DNA from: Eubacteriales bacterium
GTDB lineage: Bacteria; Bacillota_A; Clostridia; Christensenellales; Aristaeellaceae
Reading direction: 5' to 3'
DNA: 12,067 nt
Assembly (NCBI GenBank): GCA_029974855.1
Contig: JARKQO010000370.1
Span: 1-12,067, forward strand
Under the pieces are notes generated by a model that was given only the letters and a program-made list of their open reading frames with translations, ran no database searches and was not told the DNA's origin. How positions within the stretch are numbered: position 1 is the first letter of the stretch; every line of letters begins with the position of its first letter. This document shows, piece by piece, positions 1 through 6,360 of the stretch. The position numbers and the translations under genes are program-made.

Positions 1-306
1 AAGCACATCCGCCAAGGGGGCTTTGAGGGTAAAATTCCCACCCGGCTGCTGGACCTGCGCTCCTTGGAAAAGCTGGGCCCTCCCGGGGTGTTTTTGGCCA
101 ACCCCCCCTATGGGGAGCGGCTGGGGGACAAAGCCGCCTGCCAGGCCCTGTACAAGGACATGGGGGCGCTGCTGCGCCGCCACCCTGGCTGGCGGATGGG
201 GGTGGTGGCCTCGGACCCGGCCTTTGAACGTTTCTTCGGCAGGCGGGCCACCCAAAAGCGCCGCCTGTACAACGGGCGGCTGGAGTGCGAGTTTTTCATC
301 TTCTAG
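1..306 (+). CDS. C-terminal part of RlmL/YpsC-type class I SAM-dependent 23S rRNA methyltransferase (5' end outside window)
   Basis: The window opens inside this reading frame, and only the last 101 residues before the TAG stop are present. The decisive motif is N-P-P-Y (residues 34-37 of the fragment) followed by G-E-R-L. This is the amino-methyltransferase motif IV that contacts the target base in N6-adenine and N2-guanine methylases; the NPPYGERL form is typical of the THUMP-domain RlmL/YpsC family (COG0116). The ending, with a basic stretch then L-Y-N-G-x-L and a run of aromatic/hydrophobic residues (EFFIF), also matches that family. By family knowledge the enzyme would methylate a guanine of 23S rRNA in the cytoplasm. 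The THUMP domain and SAM-binding motif I lie upstream of the window and cannot be checked. The family call is quite sure; the exact target base is not. Confidence 0.85.
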   Translation, partial: KHIRQGGFEGKIPTRLLDLRSLEKLGPPGVFLANPPYGERLGDKAACQALYKDMGALLRRHPGWRMGVVASDPAFERFFGRRATQKRRLYNGRLECEFFIF

Positions 307-308
307 GT

Positions 309-363
309 CCTGCGGACGGCGAGCCCTACGGGGGACGATCCTGCGGACGGGCCCTGCGGGCGG
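309..363. repeat. degenerate short tandem repeat, CCTRCGGRSGG core
   Basis: Immediately after the methyltransferase stop there are four copies of an 11-nt core: CCTGCGGACGG at 309-319, CCTACGGGGGA at 325-335, CCTGCGGACGG at 340-350 and CCTGCGGGCGG at 353-363, with unit lengths of 16, 15 and 13 nt. Copies 1 and 3 are identical. A related hairpin, GGGCGG (395-400) with CCGCCC (411-416), follows. No coding signal was found here. The rest of 307-478 holds only the promoter and ribosome binding site described separately. Confidence 0.5.
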
Positions 364-427
364 CGGATTAGGGCGGTCAGCCGACTCCCACGCAGGGCGG
401 ACGGCTCCTGCCGCCCCATGCCCCGCC

Positions 428-456
428 TTGCCAAAGACCTCCTTTTCCACTACAAT
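428..456 (+). promoter_or_regulatory. sigma-A type promoter for the TauE/SafE gene
   Basis: TTGCCA at 428-433 and TACAAT at 451-456 are separated by exactly 17 nt, a good match to TTGACA-17-TATAAT. Transcription would start near 462-464, directly at the Shine-Dalgarno sequence GAGGTGAGG (464-472), giving a very short leader. This supports the TTG start at 479 over any start further upstream. Confidence 0.6.
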
Positions 457-478
457 AAAACCCGAGGTGAGGATATCC

Positions 479-1264
479 TTGGTCACAGCGTTGGTTCTGC
501 TGCTGGTCAGCCTGTTGGCCTCCACGGTGGGGGCCATTACCGGCATCGGCGGGGGGATTTTGATCAAGCCTGTGGTGGACGCTTTGGGGCTGCTGCCCGT
601 ATCCACGGTGAGCTTTCTGTCCGGCATCATGGTGCTGACCATGGCCGGGGTGTCCCTGTGGCGGGGTCGCAGGCAGAGCGTGCCCCTGGAGATGGGCCGG
701 GCCGCCTTGCTTGCTTTGGGCGCGGCTTTGGGCGGCGTGTGCGGCAAGCTGCTGCTGGATGTGGTCAAGGAGGGCTTTTCGGCTCCCGGCGCTTTGGGGC
801 TGATTCAAAACGCGGTGCTGCTGCTGGTAACGGCGGGGGTGTTCGCCTATACCTTGTTCAAGGCCCGCGTCCGCACCTACCGGCTGGCCCACCCCCTGGC
901 GGCGCTGCTCTGCGGCCTGGCCCTGGGGCTCATCAGCGCGTTTTTGGGCATCGGCGGCGGGCCCATGAACCTGCTGGCCCTGTCCTTCCTGTTTTCTATG
1001 GACGCCAAGGTGGCGGCCCGGCACTCGCTGTTTGTGATCTTGGTTTCCCAGGGGGCCAGCCTGCTGCTGACCTTGGCCGCCGGCACCGTGCCCTCCTTTG
1101 AGCCCTTGCACCTGGCGCTGATGGTGGCCGGGGGCGTGCTGGGGGCGGTGGCCGGGGGAAAAATCTCCCAAAGGCTCCAGGTGCAAGGGGTGGATTTGGT
1201 ATTCCTATGCCTGCTGGCGGTAATCTGCGCCCTGTGCCTGCTGAACATCCTTCGCTTTGCCTGA
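479..1264 (+). CDS. TauE/SafE-family membrane transporter (putative sulfite/organosulfonate exporter)
   Basis: A hydrophobic protein of 261 residues, the usual length for the TauE/SafE (DUF81, COG0730) family, with about eight membrane segments. Two glycine motifs that mark the internal duplication are visible: T-G-I-G-G-G near residues 21-26 and L-G-I-G-G-G-P near 156-162, one per half. Family members are thought to move sulfite, sulfoacetate or other small anions across the membrane; the substrate here is unknown. I chose the TTG at 479 because GAGGTGAGG (464-472) sits 6 nt upstream and a promoter at 428-456 predicts a transcript start near 463. A GTG at 467 would add four residues but would overlap that Shine-Dalgarno. 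The frame is open back to position 23, but that upstream part overlaps the methyltransferase and is not protein-like. The rhodanese lipoprotein follows 74 nt downstream with no clear terminator between, so the two may be cotranscribed. Confidence 0.88.
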   Translation: MVTALVLLLVSLLASTVGAITGIGGGILIKPVVDALGLLPVSTVSFLSGIMVLTMAGVSLWRGRRQSVPLEMGRAALLALGAALGGVCGKLLLDVVKEGFSAPGALGLIQNAVLLLVTAGVFAYTLFKARVRTYRLAHPLAALLCGLALGLISAFLGIGGGPMNLLALSFLFSMDAKVAARHSLFVILVSQGASLLLTLAAGTVPSFEPLHLALMVAGGVLGAVAGGKISQRLQVQGVDLVFLCLLAVICALCLLNILRFA

Positions 1265-1338
1265 TCCTTTGCCTCATCCCTTGGGGGTAGAATCTAGCCC
1301 TCCCTCATCATACAATTACCATAAAGGAGGAAACGCCA

Positions 1339-1842
1339 ATGAAAAAAGCCATTCTGCTGATTACTTTGCTGCTGGCCGCCCTGCTGCTGGGTTCCTGCGC
1401 GGGAATGCCCGGAGAGGTCCAACAGCCTACGGAAGCTCCCCAGGCCACCCCGGCGGCCACTCCGGTCGCCACCTCCTTGGCCACCGCCCTGGCCAGCCCC
1501 ATGGTCACGGATCAGGACGTCCCCGTGGCCGAATACCGCCGCATCGCTCCGGAAAAGGTCAAGGAGATGATGGACCATGGCGGCGGGTTCACCTTGCTGG
1601 ACGTGCGCACCCAGGAGGAGTTCAACGCCGGGTACATTCCCGGGGCCATCCTCATTCCGGACTTTGAGCTGGCCGCCCGGGCCGCCGCCGAGCTGCCCCA
1701 GAAGGACGCGGTGATTCTGGTATACTGCCGCAGCGGCCGCAGAAGCGCCGCCTCCACCCAAGCCTTGGTGGACATGGGCTACACCCGGGTGTACGATTTG
1801 GGGGGCATCAACAGCTGGCCCTACGAAACCGCGACTCCGTAA
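1339..1842 (+). CDS. rhodanese-domain lipoprotein
   Basis: 167 residues. The N-terminus is a lipoprotein signal: Lys2-Lys3, a leucine-rich core and a lipobox L-G-S-C with Cys20 as the probable lipidated residue. A Pro/Ala/Thr-rich linker (about 22-58) leads to a single rhodanese domain (about 63-165). The domain shows L-D-V-R-T-x-E-E-F (87-95), Y-I-P-G-A (99-103) and the active-site loop C-R-S-G-R-R-S, in which Cys130 would carry the persulfide. The protein would therefore be anchored outside the membrane and handle sulfane sulfur or act in thiol/redox chemistry; the substrate is not predictable. The ATG is preceded by AAAGGAGG (1323-1330) with 8-nt spacing, an excellent ribosome binding site. 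A TACAAT at 1311-1316 could be a -10 box but lacks a good -35. It lies behind the TauE/SafE gene, which suggests a shared role in sulfur compound handling, and ends before a strong terminator. Confidence 0.9.
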   Translation: MKKAILLITLLLAALLLGSCAGMPGEVQQPTEAPQATPAATPVATSLATALASPMVTDQDVPVAEYRRIAPEKVKEMMDHGGGFTLLDVRTQEEFNAGYIPGAILIPDFELAARAAAELPQKDAVILVYCRSGRRSAASTQALVDMGYTRVYDLGGINSWPYETATP

Positions 1843-1870
1843 GCGCCAGCGCCAGGGCTCACTCCCACAC

Positions 1871-1907
1871 AAAGGCAAGCCGCCCATTTTCGGGTGGCTT
1901 GCCTTTT
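1871..1907. terminator. bidirectional intrinsic terminator between convergent genes
   Basis: The arms at 1871-1885 and 1892-1906 form a 15-bp stem with one G-T wobble and a 6-nt loop (1886-1891). The stem ends in AAA on one side and TTTT on the other, so a U tract follows in either direction. It lies between the rhodanese lipoprotein (+) and permease A (-) and should terminate both. Confidence 0.85.
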
Positions 1908-1931
1908 GATAATGCGGTTGTACGCCGGCAA

Positions 1932-3212
1932 TCAACTCCAGATGAACCACACCAGCAGGTAGCCGGTGGCTGCCGCCGCCAAAGTGAAGGGTACGCTCAG
2001 CTTCATGAAGGTACCGGCGTTGACCTCATGGCCCTCCTTGCGCAGGATACCCAACCCCGCGATATTGGCGGAAGCGCCGATGGGGGTGAGGTTGCCGCCC
2101 AAGGTGGCCCCCACCAGCAAGCCAAAGTAAAACAGGTTGGGGTCCATGCCCATCACCTGGGAGATGGACTGCACCACCGGCAGCATGGTGGCGATGTAGG
2201 GGATGTTGTCGATAAAGGCGGACAGCAGCACCGAGGACCAGCAGATCAGCGTGTAGATCACAAAGGGCTCGTTGCTGATGCCGGCGATGAGCCTGGCGAT
2301 ATCCGCCACAATGCCCACCTCGGTAAGGGTGCCGATGATCACGAACAGGCCCGTCAGCAGCAGCAGCGTAAAATAGTCAATCTCCTTCAGGGCGTCCTTG
2401 ATCACCGAGAGATCCCTGGTTTTGATCACCTCCCGAATCAGGCCGATGAGGAACAGGCCCACGCAGATGTAGCCATTGGTCTCTTCGGGCTTGTTGGGAA
2501 GGAAGGAGGCCAGAATCAGCAGCGCCACGGTACCCAGCAGCAGCCAGGAGGGGAAGTAATCCTTCACCTCGGCCCGCTCGGTCATGTGGATGGGCTGTTT
2601 ATCCTTGCGAAAGTACCACAGCAGCACAAAGGTGGATACGATGGCCCCGGCCTGGACGACCCAGAACAGGCCGATCTTGCCCTGGAAGAAGAAGAAGTCC
2701 AGGAAGTCCATCCCCGCGTAGCCGCCCAGCAAAATGGAGGTGGTATCCCCCACCAAGGTGGCCGCTCCCTGGAGGTTGGAGGAAATGGCGATGGCGATGA
2801 TGCCAAGCACCGGGGAGATATTCAGCTTCTTGGAGATCACCAAGGCGACGGGGGCCACCATCAGCACCGTAGCCACATTGTCCACAAAGGCGGAGATAAT
2901 GCTGGCGAACAGGGCCAGGGAAACGATGGCCCAACGCACATCCGGCATCTTTTCAATGATGATGTCGGCCATCCGCGCGGGCATCCTGGACTGGATGAAC
3001 AAATACACGGTGCCCATGGTGCCCGCGATCATCATGATCACGTTCCAGTTGATGGAGGAAAAGACCTTGCCCACAGGCATCGCGCCGATGGCCACAAAAA
3101 TGGCCGCCACTCCCAGCGCGATGTAGGGCCGAAGCTTGGGCAGGAGCAAAAGAGAAATGTAAGTCAACGCAAAAAAAATCAGGACGACGATCTTGAGGGT
3201 ATCCCCGCTCAT
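1932..3212 (-). CDS. ArsB/NhaD/SLC13-type ion transporter (permease, copy A)
   Basis: 426-residue integral membrane protein of the ion transporter superfamily (ArsB / P-protein / NhaD-like, SLC13 permease). About 10-12 hydrophobic segments are visible. Two pseudo-symmetric hallmark motifs are present: F-V-D-N (109-112), and F-I-D-N (about 333-336) followed by I-P-Y. After them come the hairpin-type motifs G-D-T-T-S-I-L-L-G (155-163) and G-G-N-L-T-P-I-G-A-S-A-N (about 372-383). Such proteins transport anions or exchange Na+ and H+; the substrate cannot be told from sequence. I chose ATG 3212 because AAAGGTGAT precedes it by a few nt and the promoter -10 box (3243-3238) overlaps the earlier in-frame ATG codons. 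About 86% identical to copy B upstream by manual alignment (about 59 substitutions and one 2-residue gap). Likely monocistronic, ending at the terminator 1871-1907. Confidence 0.88.
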   Translation of the reverse strand: MSGDTLKIVVLIFFALTYISLLLLPKLRPYIALGVAAIFVAIGAMPVGKVFSSINWNVIMMIAGTMGTVYLFIQSRMPARMADIIIEKMPDVRWAIVSLALFASIISAFVDNVATVLMVAPVALVISKKLNISPVLGIIAIAISSNLQGAATLVGDTTSILLGGYAGMDFLDFFFFQGKIGLFWVVQAGAIVSTFVLLWYFRKDKQPIHMTERAEVKDYFPSWLLLGTVALLILASFLPNKPEETNGYICVGLFLIGLIREVIKTRDLSVIKDALKEIDYFTLLLLTGLFVIIGTLTEVGIVADIARLIAGISNEPFVIYTLICWSSVLLSAFIDNIPYIATMLPVVQSISQVMGMDPNLFYFGLLVGATLGGNLTPIGASANIAGLGILRKEGHEVNAGTFMKLSVPFTLAAAATGYLLVWFIWS

Positions 3213-3237
3213 ATAATCACCTTTTTCATTTTTCTGC

Positions 3238-3266
3238 ATTATACCAGCTTTATTTACTATAAGCAA
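3238..3266 (-). promoter_or_regulatory. promoter of permease copy A
   Basis: On the minus strand, TTGCTT (3266-3261) and a perfect TATAAT (3243-3238) are separated by 17 nt. The predicted start falls about 20 nt before the ribosome binding site of the gene starting at 3212. The same arrangement precedes copy B. Confidence 0.75.
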
Positions 3267-3282
3267 CCACTTCTTTAGAAGA
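3261..3282 (-). promoter_or_regulatory. conserved upstream element of permease copy A (candidate UP element or operator)
   Basis: The 22 nt that include the -35 box and extend upstream to about -60 match the equivalent stretch of copy B (4753-4774) at 20 of 22 positions by eye. The 17-nt spacer downstream matches at only 10 of 17. It contains a near-palindrome, CTTCTTTAGAAG (3270-3281), which is less complete in copy B. Confidence 0.4.
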
Positions 3283-3330
3283 GGATCACTTTTGCGGCGG
3301 TTTGCGCGAAGCGCCCCATCATTCCTTATG

Positions 3331-3381
3331 GGTTGGCAACAGGGTCAACGCGGCCTCCCCGCGTTGACCCTGTTGCCAACC
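3331..3381. repeat. 23-bp perfect inverted repeat (hairpin) between the two permease genes
   Basis: The arm 3331-3353 is the exact reverse complement of 3359-3381, around a 5-nt loop (CCTCC). The flanking G3330 and T3382 could add a wobble pair. It lies after the stop of copy B and before the promoter of copy A on the minus strand. No U tract follows on either strand, so it is not a standard intrinsic terminator. It may still end or stabilise the copy B transcript, or be a remnant of a small mobile repeat. Confidence 0.8.
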
Positions 3382-3417
3382 TTGATCAACCGCTTTTGAC
3401 GCGTTTTCTCGTCAGGC

Positions 3418-4704
3418 TTATCTCCAGATGAACCACACCAGCAGGTATCCTGTGGTCACCGCCGACAGGGTGAAGGGCACGCTCATCTTCATGAAGGTGC
3501 CCGTGCTGACCTCGTGGCCGTCCTTGCGGAGGATGCCCAGGCCCGCGATGTTGGCGGACGCGCCGATGGGGGTGAGGTTGCCGCCCAGGGTGGCCCCCAC
3601 CAGCAGGCCGAAGTAGAACAGGTTGGGGTCCAGGCCCATTTCCTGGGAGATGGCCTGCACCACCGGCAGCATGGTGGCGATGTAGGGAATGTTGTCGATG
3701 AAGGCGGACAGCAGCACCGAGGACCAGCAGATCAGCGTGTAGATCACGAAGGGCTCCTTGCTGATGCTGACGATGAGCTTGGCGATATCCGCCACGATGC
3801 CCACCTCGGTGAGGGTGCCGATGACCACGAACAGGCCCCCCAGCAGCAGCAGCGTAAAGTAGTCGATTTCCTTCAGGGCCTCCTTGAGCACCAAGAGCTC
3901 CTTCTTTTTGGCCAGCTCCCGCACCAGACCGATGACGAACAGCCCCACGCAGATGTAGCCGTTGGTTTCCTCGGGCTTTTGCCCGGCGGGAATGAAGGAG
4001 GCCAAAATCAGCAGCACCACGGTGCCCAGCAGCAGGATGGAGGGGAAATAGTCCTCCACCTTGGTCCGCTCGGTCATGTGGATGCGCTGCTTATCCTTGC
4101 GGAAGTACCACAGCAGCACAAAGGTGGATACGATGGCGCCAAGCTGCACGATCCAGAACATGCCGATCTTGCCGTGGAAGAAGAAGAAGTCCAAAAAGTT
4201 CATCTTCGCGTACCCGCCCAGCAAAATGGAGGTGGTGTCCCCCACCAACGTCGCCGCCCCCTGGAGATTGGAGGAGATGGCAATGGCGATGATGCCCGGC
4301 ACCGGAGAGATATTCAGCTTCCTGGAGATCACCAACGCGATGGGAGCCACCATCAGCACCGTGGCCACGTTGTCTACAAAGGCGGAGATGATACCCGCGA
4401 ACAAGGCCAGGGAGATGACGGCCCAGCGCACGTCCGGCATCTTTTCGATGATCACGTCCGCCATCAGGGAGGGCATCCTGGACTGGATAAACAGGTACAC
4501 GGTGCCCATGGTGCCCGCGATCATCATGAGCACGTTCCAGTTGATGGAGGAAAACACTTTGTCCGCGGGCATCGCGCCAATGGCCACAAAAATGGCCGCC
4601 ACCCCCAACGCGATGTAAGCCCGCAGCTTGGGCAGGACCAGAAGGGAAATATAGTTTAACACAAAAAGAACCAGAACCACGATCTTCAGAGTATCCCCGC
4701 TCAT
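3418..4704 (-). CDS. ArsB/NhaD/SLC13-type ion transporter (permease, copy B)
   Basis: 428-residue membrane protein, paralog of the neighbouring copy A. It shares all the hallmark motifs: F-V-D-N near 109-112, G-D-T-T-S-I-L-L-G, F-I-D-N-I-P-Y and G-N-L-T-P-I-G-A-S-A-N. Differences concentrate in the first membrane segment and in the cytoplasm-like stretch around residues 205-260, where copy B has a 2-residue insertion (A-G-Q before K-P-E-E). The motif residues are unchanged, so both copies are likely functional. I chose ATG 4704 because AAAAGGTGA lies just upstream and its promoter -10 box (4735-4730) lies 26-31 nt upstream. The longer open frame reaching 4863 would run through the promoter and the trpB2 terminator. 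Transported ion unknown. Confidence 0.88.
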   Translation of the reverse strand: MSGDTLKIVVLVLFVLNYISLLVLPKLRAYIALGVAAIFVAIGAMPADKVFSSINWNVLMMIAGTMGTVYLFIQSRMPSLMADVIIEKMPDVRWAVISLALFAGIISAFVDNVATVLMVAPIALVISRKLNISPVPGIIAIAISSNLQGAATLVGDTTSILLGGYAKMNFLDFFFFHGKIGMFWIVQLGAIVSTFVLLWYFRKDKQRIHMTERTKVEDYFPSILLLGTVVLLILASFIPAGQKPEETNGYICVGLFVIGLVRELAKKKELLVLKEALKEIDYFTLLLLGGLFVVIGTLTEVGIVADIAKLIVSISKEPFVIYTLICWSSVLLSAFIDNIPYIATMLPVVQAISQEMGLDPNLFYFGLLVGATLGGNLTPIGASANIAGLGILRKDGHEVSTGTFMKMSVPFTLSAVTTGYLLVWFIWR

Positions 4705-4729
4705 GCAATCACCTTTTCTATTTTTTTGC

Positions 4730-4758
4730 ATTATAACAGTTTCATTTTGTTGAAGCAA
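4730..4758 (-). promoter_or_regulatory. promoter of permease copy B
   Basis: TTGCTT (4758-4753) and TATAAT (4735-4730) with 17-nt spacing on the minus strand, in the same geometry as the promoter of copy A. The leader and ribosome binding site after it are also nearly identical to those of copy A. Confidence 0.75.
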
Positions 4759-4774
4759 CCACTTTTTTGGAAGA
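4753..4774 (-). promoter_or_regulatory. conserved upstream element of permease copy B
   Basis: Counterpart of the element at 3261-3282, with two mismatches in 22 nt. On the minus strand both read T-C-T-T-C-Y then an A-rich tract, then AAGTGG directly before the -35 box. This could be an UP element or a shared regulator site. Confidence 0.4.
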
Positions 4775-4847
4775 TGACAGCCCGGCGAAAATGGAAAAGC
4801 CTGGGAGGAGGCAAAGAACACGGCGGGAAAGGTGAAACAGCGCCGGA

Positions 4848-4876
4848 AGGGGCTGCCGCGCAACGCGGCAGCCCCT
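4848..4876 (-). terminator. hairpin after trpB2, probable terminator
   Basis: The arms 4849-4860 and 4864-4875 are perfectly complementary (12 bp, extended to 13 by A4848-T4876) with a 3-nt loop. It lies 18 nt past the trpB2 stop on the minus strand. Only two T residues follow the stem, so termination could be weak; its position argues for this role. Confidence 0.6.
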
Positions 4877-4894
4877 CAAGCTTCATGATGATCC

Positions 4895-6271
4895 CTACCG
4901 TCCCGGCACCTGGGGCAGACCGGCCAGGCTCCGTTGCAGCTCCTCGTCCGTGGGGGCCACGTCGGTCATCAGCCCGTCGTTGTAGGCCTGGTAGGCGTAC
5001 AGATCGAAGTATCCGGTGCCGGTGAGGCCGAAGAGGATCGTCTTTTCCTCGCCGGTTTCCTTGCAGCGCAGGGCCTCGTCCATGGCCGCGCGGATGGCGT
5101 GGCTGCTCTCCGGCGCGGGCAGAATGCCCTCCACCCGGGCAAAGTATTCTCCGGCCTCAAAGACGGAGGTTTGCTCCAGGGCCACGGCCTCCATGTAGCC
5201 GTCCGCGTAGAGCTGGGAGAGCATGGAGCTCATGCCGTGGAAGCGCAGGCCTCCGGCATGGTTAGCGCTGGGGATGAAGCCGCTGCCAATGGTGTACATC
5301 TTCGCCAGGGGGCAGACCATGCCCGTGTCGCAGAAGTCGTAGGCGTATTTGCCCCGGGTGAAGCTGGGGCAGCTGATGGGCTCGGCGGCGATGAAGCGGT
5401 AATCCGCCTTCCCTTGAAGCTTCTCGCCCATGAAGGGGGCGATGAGCCCCGCCAGGTTGCTGCCGCCCCCGGCGCAGCCGATGATAACGTCCGGCTTGAT
5501 GCCGTACTTGTCCATGGCGGCCTTGGTCTCCAGGCCGATGATGGACTGGTGGAGGGTCACCTGGGCCAGCACGCTGCCCAGCACATAGCGGTAACCGGGG
5601 GTGCTGACGGCCGCCTCCACGGCCTCGCTGATGGCGCAGCCCAGGCTGCCGTTGGTGCCGGGATATCTCTCCAGCAGCTGCCTGCCGATCTGGGTGGCCG
5701 TGCTGGGAGAGGGGGTCACATCGGCCCCGTAGGTGCGCATCACCTCGCGGCGGAAGGGCTTTTGCTCATAGGAGCACTTCACCATGAACACCTTCAAATC
5801 CAGCCCCAGATAGGCGCAGGCCATGGACAGGGCCGTGCCCCACTGGCCCGCCCCGGTTTCCGTGGTCAGGCCCTTGAGGCCCTGGGCCTTGGCGTAATAG
5901 GCCTGGGCGATGGCGGTGTTGAGCTTGTGGCTGCCGCTGGTGTTGTTGCCCTCGAATTTGTAGTAGAGCTTGGCCGGGGTGCCGAGCTTCTCCTCCAGGC
6001 AATAGGCGCGCACCAAGGGCGAGGGCCGGTACATCTTGTAGAAGTTGAGGATGTCCGTTGGGATGTCCCAAAACGGGGTGTCCTCGTCCAGCTCCTGGCG
6101 AACCAGTTCGTCGCAGAAAACCGGCTGCAATTCTTCAAAGGTCATGGGCTTCAGGGTGCCGGGGTTCAGCAGCGGCGCGGGCTTGTTCTTCATGTCCGAC
6201 CGGAGGTTATACCATTGGGTAGGCATCTCGTTTTCGTCCAGATAGATTTTGTAGGGGATTTTCTCTGCCAT
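4895..6271 (-). CDS. trpB2: TrpB2-type tryptophan synthase beta chain (TrpB-like PLP enzyme)
   Basis: 458 residues, longer than classical TrpB (about 400) and matching the TrpB2 branch with its N-terminal extension. The enzyme joins indole to serine to give tryptophan, using PLP. Visible features: G-S-H-K-L-N with the PLP Schiff-base lysine at Lys116; E-T-G-A-G-Q-W-G (138-145) with the catalytic Glu138; and the phosphate-binding loop C-A-G-G-G-S-N (266-272). The ATG at 6271 follows an AAAGGAGA ribosome binding site; upstream in-frame ATG codons lie within the leader RNA. No trpA or other trp gene lies beside it. By family knowledge TrpB2 often works without TrpA and may salvage free indole. 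The gene is preceded by a T-box leader with a candidate Trp specifier, which independently supports a role in tryptophan supply, and is followed by a hairpin at 4848-4876. Confidence 0.93.
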   Translation of the reverse strand: MAEKIPYKIYLDENEMPTQWYNLRSDMKNKPAPLLNPGTLKPMTFEELQPVFCDELVRQELDEDTPFWDIPTDILNFYKMYRPSPLVRAYCLEEKLGTPAKLYYKFEGNNTSGSHKLNTAIAQAYYAKAQGLKGLTTETGAGQWGTALSMACAYLGLDLKVFMVKCSYEQKPFRREVMRTYGADVTPSPSTATQIGRQLLERYPGTNGSLGCAISEAVEAAVSTPGYRYVLGSVLAQVTLHQSIIGLETKAAMDKYGIKPDVIIGCAGGGSNLAGLIAPFMGEKLQGKADYRFIAAEPISCPSFTRGKYAYDFCDTGMVCPLAKMYTIGSGFIPSANHAGGLRFHGMSSMLSQLYADGYMEAVALEQTSVFEAGEYFARVEGILPAPESSHAIRAAMDEALRCKETGEEKTILFGLTGTGYFDLYAYQAYNDGLMTDVAPTDEELQRSLAGLPQVPGR

Positions 6272-6320
6272 GGGGATTCTCCTTTCCGTCTTCGCCTCTG
6301 GAAGTAGGGGAAAGGACATG

Positions 6321-6360
6321 AAAATGCCCCTGTCCCCATCATGGTTGATGCTGGGACAAG
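6321..6360 (-). terminator. regulated terminator of the T-box leader
   Basis: On the minus strand CTTGTCCC (6360-6353) can pair with GGGACAGG (6336-6329), with an inner CATCA/TGATG helix, followed by GGGGCATTTT (T run 6324-6321). The left arm is the same segment used as the 3' half of the antiterminator, so the two folds are mutually exclusive. Confidence 0.75.

Noticed and set aside
23..478. N-terminal extension of the TauE/SafE frame
   Set aside because: The extension overlaps the methyltransferase gene in another frame, is Trp/Arg/Pro/Cys-rich and unlike any TauE protein, and lies upstream of the promoter at 428-456.
377..1186. 269-codon minus-strand frame opposite the TauE/SafE gene
   Set aside because: Gln/Gly/His-rich shadow without motifs; the plus-strand frame has the family's two GIGGG motifs.
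1281..1303. Possible terminator between the TauE/SafE gene and the lipoprotein gene
   Set aside because: Only a 6-bp bulged stem can form and no T tract follows.
3213..3266. Upstream in-frame ATG codons for permease copy A (start at 3266 or 3239)
   Set aside because: These starts overlap the -35 or -10 box of the promoter, so they would not be on the mRNA or would have no room for a ribosome binding site. ATG 3212 has AAAGGTGAT just upstream and aligns with the start of copy B.
1899..3278. 459-codon open frame on the plus strand, antisense to permease copy A
   Set aside because: Composition is His/Gln/Gly/Asp-rich with no domain motif. It mirrors the GC-rich third positions of the permease, and an equivalent shadow exists opposite copy B (3514-4659). 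The minus-strand protein has clear membrane motifs, promoter and ribosome binding site.
3331..3381. Insertion-sequence ends or CRISPR repeat
   Set aside because: A single inverted repeat with a 5-nt loop leaves no room for a transposase or spacers, and no target-site duplication is evident.
4934..6307. 457-codon open frame antisense to trpB2
   Set aside because: It runs through trpB2 and into its leader, has no recognisable motif or ribosome binding site, and is explained by codon bias of the real gene.
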